NCBI RefSeq assembly: GCF_903772925.1
Contig: NZ_LR812090.1
Coordinates: forward strand, 3,903,830-3,967,829
Direction of reading: 5' to 3'
DNA from: Alteromonas macleodii
GTDB taxonomy: Bacteria > Pseudomonadota > Gammaproteobacteria > Enterobacterales > Alteromonadaceae
Length of the DNA: 64,000 nt
Every line of letters begins with the position of its first letter. The stretch's first letter is position 1. A program made the position numbers and the translations under genes. Below are positions 35,881-45,448 of the stretch, in pieces. The notes beneath the pieces are model-generated. The model was not told where the DNA came from. It saw only the letters and a list, made by a program, of their open reading frames with translations, and made no database searches.

Positions 35881-37440
35881 ATGAAATTAGAAAACTTTAA
35901 GAACTACCAAAATATTCATATTTGGACAGGCATTTTATCTGGGCTTTTATTGTTTATCTGCTTTGCAACTAGTGCTTTTACCATGTTTGAAGGGCCGCTG
36001 AACACCTGGGCGCTACACAGCAAAAATACCATGCCTGCCATCGCTGAAAGCCAGTATGACGACCTAATACAACAAGTGCTGACTGTACATCCTGAAGCAG
36101 GTAAAGAAATGACTGTGTACTTGCCAGCGGCAATGACAGAACATGCGCCGGTTCAATGGGTAGTGAGGGATGAAGATACTCATGATGCGGTCTATTGGCA
36201 TGCCTCATTGGATGAAAACGGTCAACTTATCAGTCAGCAAGCATTTCTTTCAGACATCGGTGATTTTCTTGATCATTTACATAGAACCGCGGGGATCCCA
36301 GGAGGTGAAGATCACGATGCGGTAGGTATTTGGATAATGGGTATCGTTTGTGTACTCTACTTTGTTGCTATTGTATCTGGCTTGGTTATATTTCTTCCCA
36401 CCTGGGCAAAAGACTTATTTGCGCTGCGAAAAGCAAAGAAAGCCAAACGTTTTTGGGTAGATTTTCACAATATTTTAGGTATTTCAGCGCTCCCTTTTCA
36501 TATCATTATTGCCGTTACCACTGTGGTATTTGCTTATCACGATATCCTTTACGGCTCTATGCAAAGCCTTGTTTATAAAGACACGCCCATGTTCAATCGG
36601 CCAGCTGCAATAGAGGTAGACAGAAACAACGAAAACCTTCTCTCTATTGAAACATTACGCCAAAAAATCACAGAAACTGAGCCTGACTTCAACATGGCTG
36701 AACTGCGTTTTTCCGGTCTAGGTACACCGCGTTCTAGATTGATCATAGGCGGCGAACTTGAAGGTGAGATCATACGCGGCCCTTATTATGCGTTCTGGGT
36801 AACAGACCCATACACCGCGTCTGCTGGGTATACGGCAATGTTGCCTTCCGTGTCGGGAATAGCAGGTAAAATTGTAAATAGCTTTTTTACCCTTCACTTT
36901 GGGGGGTTTGGCGGCAGCACAATTCACTGGATTTATTTTGCATTGGGCTTAAGCGGTTCACTGCTATTTTTAACCGGCAATATCATTTGGATAGAAGGTA
37001 GAAGAAAACGCTCAACTGCTAATGCTCCTGCCACACAGAAACGCTCGGTTAGAATTTTATCACGCCTAACTGTGGGCGTTTGCACTGGAACCTTGATTGG
37101 TATTGGTTTATCTCTTTTGGCGGCGAAGCTTGCATCGGCAACACAAAGCAATATTCAGTTCTATCAGCACCTTGGCTATTACGGCGGGTTCCTAGCAGCG
37201 ATAGCATACAGCTTTTGGGTTCCCCCTCTTAAAGCAGCCATTCACAGCCTTTATGCACTTACCTTCATAGCAATCAGCCTTATTGTAGCGACCTGCATTT
37301 ATTGGAATGCCAGTGTATCAAGCACCATAAATATCGCGTTTATCGGAGTCGCTATTTCGCTAATTGCGCTGTTTATTTTGATTGCGAAACGTCTGGCTGC
37401 AAAGCGCACGCTTGTGCCTCAAGACGGTGTCTGGCAATAA
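35881..37440 (+). CDS. PepSY-associated TM helix protein (possible ferric-siderophore reductase)
   Basis: The 519 aa protein starts KNYQNIHIWTGILSGLLLFICF, the first PepSY-TM helix with a His that may bind haem. A large periplasmic part follows, then FLDHLHRTAGIPGGEDHDAVGIWIMGI, HNILGISALPFHIIIAVTT and LHFGGFGGSTIHWIYFALG, which carry paired histidines in TM helices. Proteins of this family are linked to reduction of ferric siderophores at the inner membrane. The stretch after residue 370 adds four more TM helices. It is co-directional with the TonB receptor. Confidence 0.82.
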   Translation: MKLENFKNYQNIHIWTGILSGLLLFICFATSAFTMFEGPLNTWALHSKNTMPAIAESQYDDLIQQVLTVHPEAGKEMTVYLPAAMTEHAPVQWVVRDEDTHDAVYWHASLDENGQLISQQAFLSDIGDFLDHLHRTAGIPGGEDHDAVGIWIMGIVCVLYFVAIVSGLVIFLPTWAKDLFALRKAKKAKRFWVDFHNILGISALPFHIIIAVTTVVFAYHDILYGSMQSLVYKDTPMFNRPAAIEVDRNNENLLSIETLRQKITETEPDFNMAELRFSGLGTPRSRLIIGGELEGEIIRGPYYAFWVTDPYTASAGYTAMLPSVSGIAGKIVNSFFTLHFGGFGGSTIHWIYFALGLSGSLLFLTGNIIWIEGRRKRSTANAPATQKRSVRILSRLTVGVCTGTLIGIGLSLLAAKLASATQSNIQFYQHLGYYGGFLAAIAYSFWVPPLKAAIHSLYALTFIAISLIVATCIYWNASVSSTINIAFIGVAISLIALFILIAKRLAAKRTLVPQDGVWQ

Positions 37441-37453
37441 CCTAAATCTAACC

Positions 37454-37486
37454 TCTGGCGGGTGTTGACCGTTGGCAACCGCCAGA
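37454..37486 (+). promoter_or_regulatory. Hairpin between the PepSY gene and the TonB receptor
   Basis: TCTGGCGG / CCGCCAGA closes a 17-base loop 13 bases after the PepSY stop. It lacks a T run, so it may be an mRNA-processing or attenuation element rather than a terminator. Confidence 0.35.
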
Positions 37487-37564
37487 ACTTTACCACTTAA
37501 GCAATAAAAAGAGCCTCATTCAAAGCGGCCGTACTACTTTGAGAAATAATAAGGAACTACTTTT

Positions 37565-39610
37565 ATGAGAAACGCGTTTCCATCATCGTTATCTGTGATA
37601 GCAATGGCAATATCAACGGTCGGCTTTATTGCCAATGCTCAAAATATACAAGCCCCAGACGGGAGTGTTGAGGAAATTGAGAAAATCGTCGTACTAGGTG
37701 AAAAAGCCAATCGTACACTAAAAGATTCAACATCATCCATATCTGTACTTACTGCAGATGAAATAAACAATACACAGTATAAATCAGTATCTGATGCACT
37801 TTCAGAAATCGCCAACGTAGTAACGCTTTCGGGAGCATTGCCCGACATTCGCGGTGTTTCAGGTAACGGTGGCGCTGGGGGCTTTAATTCAATTGCCGGT
37901 GGCGCGAAGGGACGCGTATCGACCCTAATTGATGGCCTAGCACAGCCTTTTGTTGCCGATTTGAGCGGCGATAGTGGTATGTGGGACTTACAGCAAATAG
38001 AGGTTTTCAGGGGCCCTCAGTCCACAAGTAATGGTAGAAACAGTATTGCCGGCTCTGTCTTCATTAAGACTAATGATCCTTCTTTCGATTGGGAAGGCGC
38101 AGCCCGAGTAGGCTATAGAAATAAAGACCAATATATTGATACTGCTGGCGTTATCTCAGGTCCGATTATTGAAGATGAGCTAGCGTTTCGTTTAAGTGTG
38201 CAAACGCTTAACGCAGATACCATTACCAATGGTGAAGGTTTTGAAACTAACCCACCAGACTACGACATAGACGAAATCGAAACACAACGCGTGCGCGCGA
38301 AGCTAAAATGGCAGCCTAGCGACGACCTTTCATTTATGCTCACGCACACCTACAACAATGAAGAAGGTGACGCGGGGCGTATCTACTATGAACTTGAGAA
38401 TTTAGACGAACGAAACCGCATATTCTTTAGAGACATTGAAACGGAAATCTCTACCACTTCGCTACTTACAGAATATGCAATCAATGATAACTTCTCGTTT
38501 GACCTTATATTGGCTTATATGGATTATCAGTGGGGCTTTGACAGTTACGAAGCATCTGATGAAGACGAACAAACTCTAGTATTCGATGAAACCAATACCA
38601 CGGTAGATGCAAAACTAAACTTCGCGTTTAGCGATGGTGAAACCACAGGTTTTGTCGGATTCTACTATTTCGAGCGTGAGCAAGATATTTTAAGCACGGG
38701 AGCGTTTCCCTACTACGGTGACGACAATAGTGAATCCATCGCACTATACACCGAAGCCAACTTCACTTTGTCAGACAAGCTTACGCTTACAGCGGGTGGA
38801 CGTTTAGAAAGAGAAAGCCAAGACCGGCACTTCGTTTATGACCCCATCGACGATGTATACAATGAAGACACGAACATTTTCCTTCCTAAACTTACGCTGA
38901 CTTATGATGTAGATGAAAGCACTACATTGGGTATCAGTGCTCGCAAAGGGTATAACGCAGCGGGTGGTGCGCTTAATTTTACTGCTCAAGAGTACTATTA
39001 TTACGATGAAGAAGAAGTCTACACCTACGAGTTAAGCTCGCGTACTTCGTTGAGTAATAATACATTCATTAGCGCTAACCTTTTCTATAATGACTACTCG
39101 GGCTTTCAAGCATTAAGCTCCACCCGCTTTATAACGAATATGCCAGAGGTAACAACTTATGGCTTGGAAGCAGAACTGCATACAAATCTAACTGACGATC
39201 TACAGCTTAATGCAGGTATTGGCTTGCTTAATAGTGAAATTACCGATGCGGGCGAGAACTACCCTGATGTAGATGGCAACGAATTAAACTCTGCTCCGTC
39301 TTTTAACGCTAATGTAGGTGCTAAATACTGGCTAAACGAAACATTTAATGTTGGCGGCTCGGTCCGTTACATTGGTGAATACTTTGGTGACTTTTCAAAT
39401 ACTGAAGAGCGCGTGGCCGGAGACTATACCTTGGTGCGCCTAACTGCTGGCTATGAAACTGACAACTGGTCTGTTACGGCATTTGTAGACAACCTTTTCG
39501 ACGAAACTGCCATTGTGACACAAGAGCCAGTCAGTGCTCGTAACCCGGCGGGCTACGCTGCCATTGCGGACCCGAGAAACGTTGGCGTTTCTGCTACTTA
39601 TAAATTTTGA
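37565..39610 (+). CDS. TonB-dependent receptor (siderophore-type)
   Basis: A 681 aa outer-membrane receptor. Residues 1-26 are a signal peptide (FIANAQ). EKIVVLGEK holds the TonB-box-like stretch, the plug domain follows (SVLTADEI, LPDIRGVSG, IEVFRGPQSTSNGRNSIAG), and then a 22-strand barrel ending ATYKF with a terminal Phe. The Fur-like site and PepSY partner argue for iron-siderophore uptake, although the ligand is not known. A terminator follows. Confidence 0.92.
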   Translation: MRNAFPSSLSVIAMAISTVGFIANAQNIQAPDGSVEEIEKIVVLGEKANRTLKDSTSSISVLTADEINNTQYKSVSDALSEIANVVTLSGALPDIRGVSGNGGAGGFNSIAGGAKGRVSTLIDGLAQPFVADLSGDSGMWDLQQIEVFRGPQSTSNGRNSIAGSVFIKTNDPSFDWEGAARVGYRNKDQYIDTAGVISGPIIEDELAFRLSVQTLNADTITNGEGFETNPPDYDIDEIETQRVRAKLKWQPSDDLSFMLTHTYNNEEGDAGRIYYELENLDERNRIFFRDIETEISTTSLLTEYAINDNFSFDLILAYMDYQWGFDSYEASDEDEQTLVFDETNTTVDAKLNFAFSDGETTGFVGFYYFEREQDILSTGAFPYYGDDNSESIALYTEANFTLSDKLTLTAGGRLERESQDRHFVYDPIDDVYNEDTNIFLPKLTLTYDVDESTTLGISARKGYNAAGGALNFTAQEYYYYDEEEVYTYELSSRTSLSNNTFISANLFYNDYSGFQALSSTRFITNMPEVTTYGLEAELHTNLTDDLQLNAGIGLLNSEITDAGENYPDVDGNELNSAPSFNANVGAKYWLNETFNVGGSVRYIGEYFGDFSNTEERVAGDYTLVRLTAGYETDNWSVTAFVDNLFDETAIVTQEPVSARNPAGYAAIADPRNVGVSATYKF

Positions 39611-39636
39611 TTTACCTTAAAAAGTAAAACTTTTGC

Positions 39637-39684
39637 AAGCCTCCACCATTCGCGACGTATCACGAGTGGTGGCAAAGGCTTTTC
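39637..39684. terminator. Bidirectional terminator after the TonB receptor
   Basis: AAGCC and CCACCATTCG pair with CGAGTGGTGG (one G-T pair) and GGCTT, followed by TTT. It separates the receptor from the convergent membrane-protein gene. Confidence 0.75.
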
Positions 39685-39706
39685 ACTTTTATTGTGTAGG
39701 GAAGAA

Positions 39707-40759
39707 TTAATTGATGACTTCAAGTTCCCCGTGTAGCAACGACGGGTTATCGACGCTTAAATATAAGGTCGACATACTTTCATTTAATAAAGCCAAACCA
39801 GAATAATATGCTTGGGACCTATTGAAGGTGAGTTTGACGTTAGCAGCGCCCCTTCCAAAGTGAAAATCATCTTTGGTTAAACTTCTACTCCACTCGCCAA
39901 CTTCAATGCTTTCTATATTCGCTTTTGGGATTACTACCATTCCCCACCACGAGTTGTTCACTACAACCTTATCCTGCCAAACATAGCAACTGTAATTTTT
40001 GCTCACTCGGTAGTTTGCGACAAACATGATCACTAGATAGAACACCAAGGTGGCAACCACTAAAGCAATAGTTTCGCTGAACTGCGATAGCAATACATAG
40101 GAGGCATAGGTTGTGACACTCAAAGCAATGAGTACGCCCAGTAAATGCCACCACTTACCAGAGAGTAATTTCAGGTGCACTGCGCTTTTCACATGTTTTT
40201 TACTGAAGCTAGGTATAGCGTAATACCAACTTGCCGGTTCATGAGCCAACATTAAAGCAAGCTCTAGTTGCTTAGCCTCTTTGCTACCTTTTTCCGGCGC
40301 CTCTTCTTTTTCGTATTTTTCAAGCATGTGAATACGTGGGTCGCCACTTAGTTTACGTGCGCCCCAAAGTGCTTTTACGATAGTTATTAATAGCACTACT
40401 TCAATGACCATCAAAACAGCAATGATGGGGTATTTTAGGTAGCTAATAAAAGCAAAATAATGCGCAAGCTGTTCTGGGTAGTTATAGCGGGCTATCAAGC
40501 TACTTAACGAAAATATTAGCAGTACTTTCCAAAGTGCCTGTTCACCAATGCGTATAACCCAAAAGTAATACAACACCGGCAGCACAAGGAAATAAACCAA
40601 CGAAACAAGCGCCGTATTACGCCAGCTTGGCTCGGAAATGATATTGCTAAAGTTCAGCGTAATGTCTGGCAAGGTACTCGGTAAAAACCATGTGCCTACA
40701 TAAAAACAAACCGCAGCAACAATTAAAAAAGCAACTCTGTATTTGACGGGTTTACGCAT
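39707..40759 (-). CDS. Membrane protein of unknown function
   Basis: I do not recognise this 350 aa protein. It has an N-terminal block of about four TM helices (8-25, 48-68, 76-93, 108-130), a cytoplasmic stretch rich in Glu/Lys (about 140-165), two more TM helices (about 204-250), and a C-terminal soluble beta-rich region of about 100 residues, in which KVVVNNSWWGMVVIPKANIE resembles the strands of bacterial PH-like domains. The start is ATG 40759. It is flanked by a REP-like cluster upstream. Confidence 0.7.
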   Translation of the reverse strand: MRKPVKYRVAFLIVAAVCFYVGTWFLPSTLPDITLNFSNIISEPSWRNTALVSLVYFLVLPVLYYFWVIRIGEQALWKVLLIFSLSSLIARYNYPEQLAHYFAFISYLKYPIIAVLMVIEVVLLITIVKALWGARKLSGDPRIHMLEKYEKEEAPEKGSKEAKQLELALMLAHEPASWYYAIPSFSKKHVKSAVHLKLLSGKWWHLLGVLIALSVTTYASYVLLSQFSETIALVVATLVFYLVIMFVANYRVSKNYSCYVWQDKVVVNNSWWGMVVIPKANIESIEVGEWSRSLTKDDFHFGRGAANVKLTFNRSQAYYSGLALLNESMSTLYLSVDNPSLLHGELEVIN

Positions 40760-40831
40760 ATTTCATCCCTGATGCGTTGAAGATAAGAAGCAGCTAAGAA
40801 GCTAAACAATTGATACACAATACGAAAAAGT

Positions 40832-40979
40832 GGGGGCAGAGTAAATTAATTTGATGGCGGGGTCGTCTGACTTTGGCGAAATGTACTCTGCCCCCAAAAC
40901 TTAAGGGTCAGAGTACATTTCGAAGAAAAGTACTCTGACCCCACGGGCTTGCTGCGCAGAAATGTACGTTGCCCCATTT
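40832..40979. repeat. REP-like cluster B with two sequence variants
   Basis: GGGGGCAGAGTAAATTAATT (40832) pairs with TACTCTGCCCCC (40884-40895), and GGGTCAGAGTACATTTCG (40905) pairs with GTACTCTGACCCC (40930-40942). A degenerate AATGTACGTTGCCCC closes the cluster. The GC-variant and TC-variant each keep their own complementary partner, as if both arms co-evolved. It fills the gap between the 39707-40759 and NCS1 genes. Confidence 0.75.
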
Positions 40980-40980
40980 T

Positions 40981-42480
40981 TTAGGATGCGCTTCTTGCCT
41001 GCATGGTAGCTGGAACTCTGTTGGACAGCAGCAGGTATACGATACTGGCGATAATTAGCCCCACGAACCACGCGTAAGCGTAAAGCGTATCGAAAATGGC
41101 AGGTACGCTGTCTACAAACCCTGCCGCGTGTGCAAAGCCAGGGATATTAGGCAAAATACCAATAACAAGTGCAGCTACGCCCGCCATGTTCCAACCATTG
41201 TTCGCGCCATATTCGCCGCTGTGCTGAAACAGTGCATCAATATTTAGCGTCGATTTTCTCAAGATGAAATAGTCGGCAATGAGAATACCTGCGATCGGGC
41301 CGAGTAGTGCTGAATATCCCGTGAGCCACGTAAATAAATAACCACCGGCTGTTTCAAGCAGCTTCCAAGGAAAAATAGCTACACCTATTCCCGCGGTGAT
41401 GTATCCGCCCATTCTAAAGCTAATTTTTGAAGGCGCCATGTTGGAAAAGCCATACGCTGGAGCAACCATGTTAGCGGCTAAATTCGTAGTTAAAGTAGCA
41501 AGAGCTAAAGCAGCTAAAGCAAAGACCACGCCCATGCCACCCATTCTGCCAGCGAGTGCTACTGGATCCCAAATGGCTTCACCGTAAATGGTTACAGTTG
41601 CCGAGGTAACCGCTACCCCAATAAAGGCAAACAGTGCCATAGGTAAAGGTAAGCCAATAGCTTGCCCTAGCATCTGATCTTTCTGTGATTTAGCAAAGCG
41701 AGTGAAGTCGGGAATATTTAAAGCCATGGTTGCCCAAAACCCCACCATAGATGTAAGTCCTGCGAAGAAAGCAGGCCAAAACTGGCCTTCTTTAGCGCCT
41801 CCTTCGACAAATTGAGATGGCGTAGATAACATAGTGCCAAATCCACCGGCATTGATATATGCCCAAGCAAGAAGCGCTAAGCCCATTAAGATCAAAAATG
41901 GTGCAGCAAAAGTTTCAAGCCAGCGAATAGATTCAGTGCCATGCTTAATGAAAACCAAATGCATTGCCCAAAAAGCAAAGAAGCACAGGGTTTGGGTAAT
42001 ATCTATACCTAAAAATGGCAGCGCCTGCCCTACAAACGCGTCGCCGCTCACGCTATTTAAAATAACGTAAATCGCACTGCCACCCACCCATGTATTAATG
42101 CCAAACCACCCACACGCTACAAGGCCGCGAGCCAGAGCAGGAATTTTCGCGCCTTTGGTACCAAAAGCACTGCGCAGCAATACAGGAAAAGGTAACCCAT
42201 ATTTAGCCCCCGCGTGACCAATTAACATCATTGGCACTAGCACAATAACGTTACCTAAGAGCACAGTAATCACTGCCTGATACCAATTCATACCTTCAGA
42301 CACTAGTCCAGCAGATAGCAAATAAGTGGGCACACATACCACCATAGCCACCCATAACGCCGCATAGTCCTTCCACCTCCAAGTTCTTGTTGCCTCACTG
42401 GTGGGCGCTAAATCTGGGTTCCATAAGTCGCCATCGTAATGGGAAGGTTTAGTCATGGGTTGATTGTTGGTGTTATCCAC
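40981..42480 (-). CDS. NCS1 family nucleobase:cation symporter
   Basis: A 499 aa permease with 12 TM helices. The N-terminal block NPDLAPTSEATRTWRWKDYAALWV precedes TM1 as in NCS1 transporters of uracil, allantoin, cytosine or hydantoin. FGINTWVGG in TM3 and a WATMALNIPDFTRFAKSQKDQ block are NCS1 hallmarks. It starts with GTG at 42480 behind GGAAAGAG. In E. coli the Rut operon carries RutG, an NCS2-type transporter; here this NCS1 protein lies downstream of the Rut genes and probably takes that role. Confidence 0.9.
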   Translation of the reverse strand: MDNTNNQPMTKPSHYDGDLWNPDLAPTSEATRTWRWKDYAALWVAMVVCVPTYLLSAGLVSEGMNWYQAVITVLLGNVIVLVPMMLIGHAGAKYGLPFPVLLRSAFGTKGAKIPALARGLVACGWFGINTWVGGSAIYVILNSVSGDAFVGQALPFLGIDITQTLCFFAFWAMHLVFIKHGTESIRWLETFAAPFLILMGLALLAWAYINAGGFGTMLSTPSQFVEGGAKEGQFWPAFFAGLTSMVGFWATMALNIPDFTRFAKSQKDQMLGQAIGLPLPMALFAFIGVAVTSATVTIYGEAIWDPVALAGRMGGMGVVFALAALALATLTTNLAANMVAPAYGFSNMAPSKISFRMGGYITAGIGVAIFPWKLLETAGGYLFTWLTGYSALLGPIAGILIADYFILRKSTLNIDALFQHSGEYGANNGWNMAGVAALVIGILPNIPGFAHAAGFVDSVPAIFDTLYAYAWFVGLIIASIVYLLLSNRVPATMQARSAS

Positions 42481-42858
42481 GATCTCTTTCCTTGTTGTTT
42501 TGGTGTTGCACGCACTTGCCTTATTTATATTAAAAACAGGTTTTTACGAAACGTTACAGTTAGCAAAATACCAAATATTTTGCTGATTCTTTTGGTAACA
42601 TTTTTTGAAAAAATGTCGCATTGTTTTAAATTAGCGAAAACGCGTTATTTAGCGATAAGTCGCTGATAAGAACAGAAGCAAAAATGCTGCCGCTTTGCAC
42701 TTATCGATAACGCGACACCTAGATACCGTTTTATAGAATTTCGGTATCTAGGTTAGCTGAATAGCTTGTGTTTTCGGACTAAAGCGTTTTCGAGCAAGGC
42801 CGTTATCGAGTTAGACTTAGGGTTTAAGCCAAGTGACTAAAACGCCTTGCTTACCAAA
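42481..42858. other. Intergenic stretch of 378 bases with a perfect 11-base inverted repeat
   Basis: It lies between the TonB receptor stop (42859) and the NCS1 start, both on the minus strand. At 42718-42752 CCTAGATACCG and CGGTATCTAGG form a perfect 11-base inverted repeat around a 13-base AT-rich loop, without a flanking T run, so it looks more like an operator or site-specific recombination site than a terminator. The rest is AT-rich and probably includes the NCS1 promoter. Confidence 0.55.
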
Positions 42859-45177
42859 CTAGAAACTTCGTCTAATAGTCACGCCATATGTCCTAGGTTT
42901 TGCGTAGGAAATTTGGCTTGTGCCGTAAAAGCCTGAAACGTCAAAGCCAATGAGCTCGTGGTCAGAATCAAATAGATTATCTACGTAAGCAGCTAGGCTC
43001 CATTTGTCTTGACCATCAACCCAGGTTAAGCGTGCATCTGCCGTAGCATAGCTATCAATTTCATGAGCGGTAAAATTCCGCGCATTGTGAAAAGTTTCAG
43101 ATTGATAGTTTGCTGATAGCTGTGCAGCCATATCTCCTTCGAACGCATCCCAATTGTATCTGAGCATAGCAGACGCCTGGTATTCAGGGGTAAATGGCGG
43201 AGTAGTATCAGCAAAGTAACCTGACGCCACTTCTAAGTCTTCAACCACAGCATCGGTATAAGAGAAATTCACCATCAAATCCAAGCTGTCTGTTGGCGTT
43301 AAAAATACTTCAAGCTCCACACCGCTAAACGAGGCTTCTTCATTCGTCACAACACCGGCATTATTTACCCATGAAAAAGACTGGTAATCGTTGTAGTCAT
43401 AGTAAAAGACGTTGGCATTAAACACACCGCTACCCTGCATGAAGCTGTGCTTTAAGCCAGCTTCGTAGGAAGTTAGCTCTTCAGGCTCATAAAAGCTGAA
43501 CCCTCCGAATAAGGGCGCATTAAAACTTCCCGCTTTTACGCCACGATTAATTCCCGCGTAGTACAAACTATTGCCAATGCTATATTCCAACTGTAGCTTT
43601 GCCGACCATAAATTTTGGTCGTTGCTTTGCGAGAGTATTTCCAAAGAAGACGTGCTGGTGTCAATCTCAATCACCCGGTCATCGGTATTTTCATTCTGAT
43701 ACACGTTACCGATAAAGTCTTTGTTTTCTCGGGTGTAGCGAAGCCCGCCTACTAATACCAAGTCATCCGTTAAACTGTAGTCTACTTGCCCAAATACAGA
43801 GTATGACTCGGTTTCAAGGGCCACTAAGGTATTATTTTCTTCACCGCCTAAGAAAAAGGTGGTGGGCGAGCCCGCTAAGCCCTGGCTATAGTCTGTGTCG
43901 ATAGACAGATAATAAAGCCCTCCAACCCACTTCAAGTCGGCAGTTTCACCTGAAAAGCGAAACTCTTGGCTAAACTGTTCGATGGTGCTATTTGACTGGA
44001 AGATAAGTTCAGGAGACGCCGTTTGATCAGAGTCAAGACCAACCGTACGCTTGAATTCTTTATAGTCTGACATCGCAAAGAAATCGAAGCTTTCAAAGGC
44101 ATAGTCTAGTGTCGCCGCTAAGCCTTTTGACTTGATTTTGTTTTGATCGTCAAAGGCAAAGTCTTTATTTACCTTATTGCCCGAACCGTCAGGGTCAAAG
44201 TTACCGTTAAAGTCACCACCATGTACTGGGCGGAAGGGGTCACCATTAAAATTACCATCTACACATACGCCCGCTTGAATAGTGTCGCAGCCGAGCGGGT
44301 CGTCAGCAGCGAAAATTACATCTATCACATTGCCCGCGGCATCTTTCACTTCTGTGGTATTTACCACCTGATACGGGCCTTCACTTTTAGTGGTATCAGA
44401 CCAATTCCCGCTTAGAAGTAAGGTGCCTTCCTCGCCAATATCAAACATTAACTGAGCTCGAAACGCTTTAGTATCGTCGTTGTAGCCGTCTTCTCCGCCA
44501 CCGACCGAGCCCAATCGAGTATCGGGTGCTGCACCGTCTTCGTAAACATTTTCGAGTATTTCACCTTGCTGATTGGTAAACCCAGAAAAGCGACCATAAA
44601 TGCCTTCTGCTATTTCCCCAGATATAGCCCCTTCAAAACGATATTGTTCGAAACGGGCTGCAGTAAACTCTGCATAGCCCTCGGTGTCAGCAGTAGGTTT
44701 TGCGGTAATGGTATTTACCAGCCCGCCCGTGGCGTTTCTGCCAAATAATGTTCCCTGCGGGCCTTTTAAAATTTCTATACGGGCTACGTCGAATAAGCCA
44801 AAGGTTTGTGCTTGGGTACTTGCTAAATATCCACCGTCAACGTATACGGCTACCGGCGCTTCAGCCAAATCAGCGTAGTCGTTTTGCACCACGCCTCGGA
44901 TATTGAAAATGGCGCGCTGCCCACCAATATCACCGGCTAGCGACACACCTGGGGTAAAAGCGATAAGCTCGGTACTGCTTTCAAGACCTAAGGCCTCTAG
45001 CTGCTCCCCTGAAAAGGCGGTGATAGCGATACCCACATCGCTTATATTCTCGTTGCGCTTTTGCGCGGTAACTTCAATACTTTCCCAAACATTCTCTGCA
45101 GCAAAGGCCGCTGGCGCACTTAACGCCATCCCAACGGTTAACGCCAGCAGACGCTTGTGTGTGTTTAACGTATGCAT
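42859..45177 (-). CDS. TonB-dependent receptor, Rut-cluster associated
   Basis: A 772 aa outer-membrane receptor. Signal peptide 1-26 (AAFAAE), TonB-box region SIEVTAQKRNENISDVG, plug with FNIRGVVQND, VYVDGGYLAS and IEILKGPQGTLFGRNATGG, and a barrel ending TIRRSF with terminal Phe. The plug style is that of receptors for small organic substrates rather than siderophores. Its position between mmsA and an NCS1 permease at the end of the rut cluster suggests uptake of pyrimidines, nucleosides or related compounds; this is inference. Confidence 0.9.
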   Translation of the reverse strand: MHTLNTHKRLLALTVGMALSAPAAFAAENVWESIEVTAQKRNENISDVGIAITAFSGEQLEALGLESSTELIAFTPGVSLAGDIGGQRAIFNIRGVVQNDYADLAEAPVAVYVDGGYLASTQAQTFGLFDVARIEILKGPQGTLFGRNATGGLVNTITAKPTADTEGYAEFTAARFEQYRFEGAISGEIAEGIYGRFSGFTNQQGEILENVYEDGAAPDTRLGSVGGGEDGYNDDTKAFRAQLMFDIGEEGTLLLSGNWSDTTKSEGPYQVVNTTEVKDAAGNVIDVIFAADDPLGCDTIQAGVCVDGNFNGDPFRPVHGGDFNGNFDPDGSGNKVNKDFAFDDQNKIKSKGLAATLDYAFESFDFFAMSDYKEFKRTVGLDSDQTASPELIFQSNSTIEQFSQEFRFSGETADLKWVGGLYYLSIDTDYSQGLAGSPTTFFLGGEENNTLVALETESYSVFGQVDYSLTDDLVLVGGLRYTRENKDFIGNVYQNENTDDRVIEIDTSTSSLEILSQSNDQNLWSAKLQLEYSIGNSLYYAGINRGVKAGSFNAPLFGGFSFYEPEELTSYEAGLKHSFMQGSGVFNANVFYYDYNDYQSFSWVNNAGVVTNEEASFSGVELEVFLTPTDSLDLMVNFSYTDAVVEDLEVASGYFADTTPPFTPEYQASAMLRYNWDAFEGDMAAQLSANYQSETFHNARNFTAHEIDSYATADARLTWVDGQDKWSLAAYVDNLFDSDHELIGFDVSGFYGTSQISYAKPRTYGVTIRRSF

Positions 45178-45448
45178 GTTTTACTCTCGTTTATAGTTCT
45201 TTTTAACAAGCCTTGCGGCGGTGTTGTCCCGATATTTTTATAAGAGTAACTGTCGACGTGAACTGCTTATCGATTGCCACTGGGGTGCAAACCTAAGGCA
45301 GGACTGGAGAGGAACTGCCAAAGGTTTGCGGGTTTAAATTGTTATAATTAATGGCATAGCTTTTACTACCTACCGCCAGTGAGTATTTGCCGTTTTAGCT
45401 AAAGGCATTAATGCACTGGCAGCAAGTAGGTGTTTATTAACTTGTTAG

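Noticed and set aside
45366..45430. Dyad GCCAGTG/CACTGGC between mmsA and the TonB receptor as a terminator
   Set aside because: The stem is short with a long loop and has no T run, so termination is not supported.
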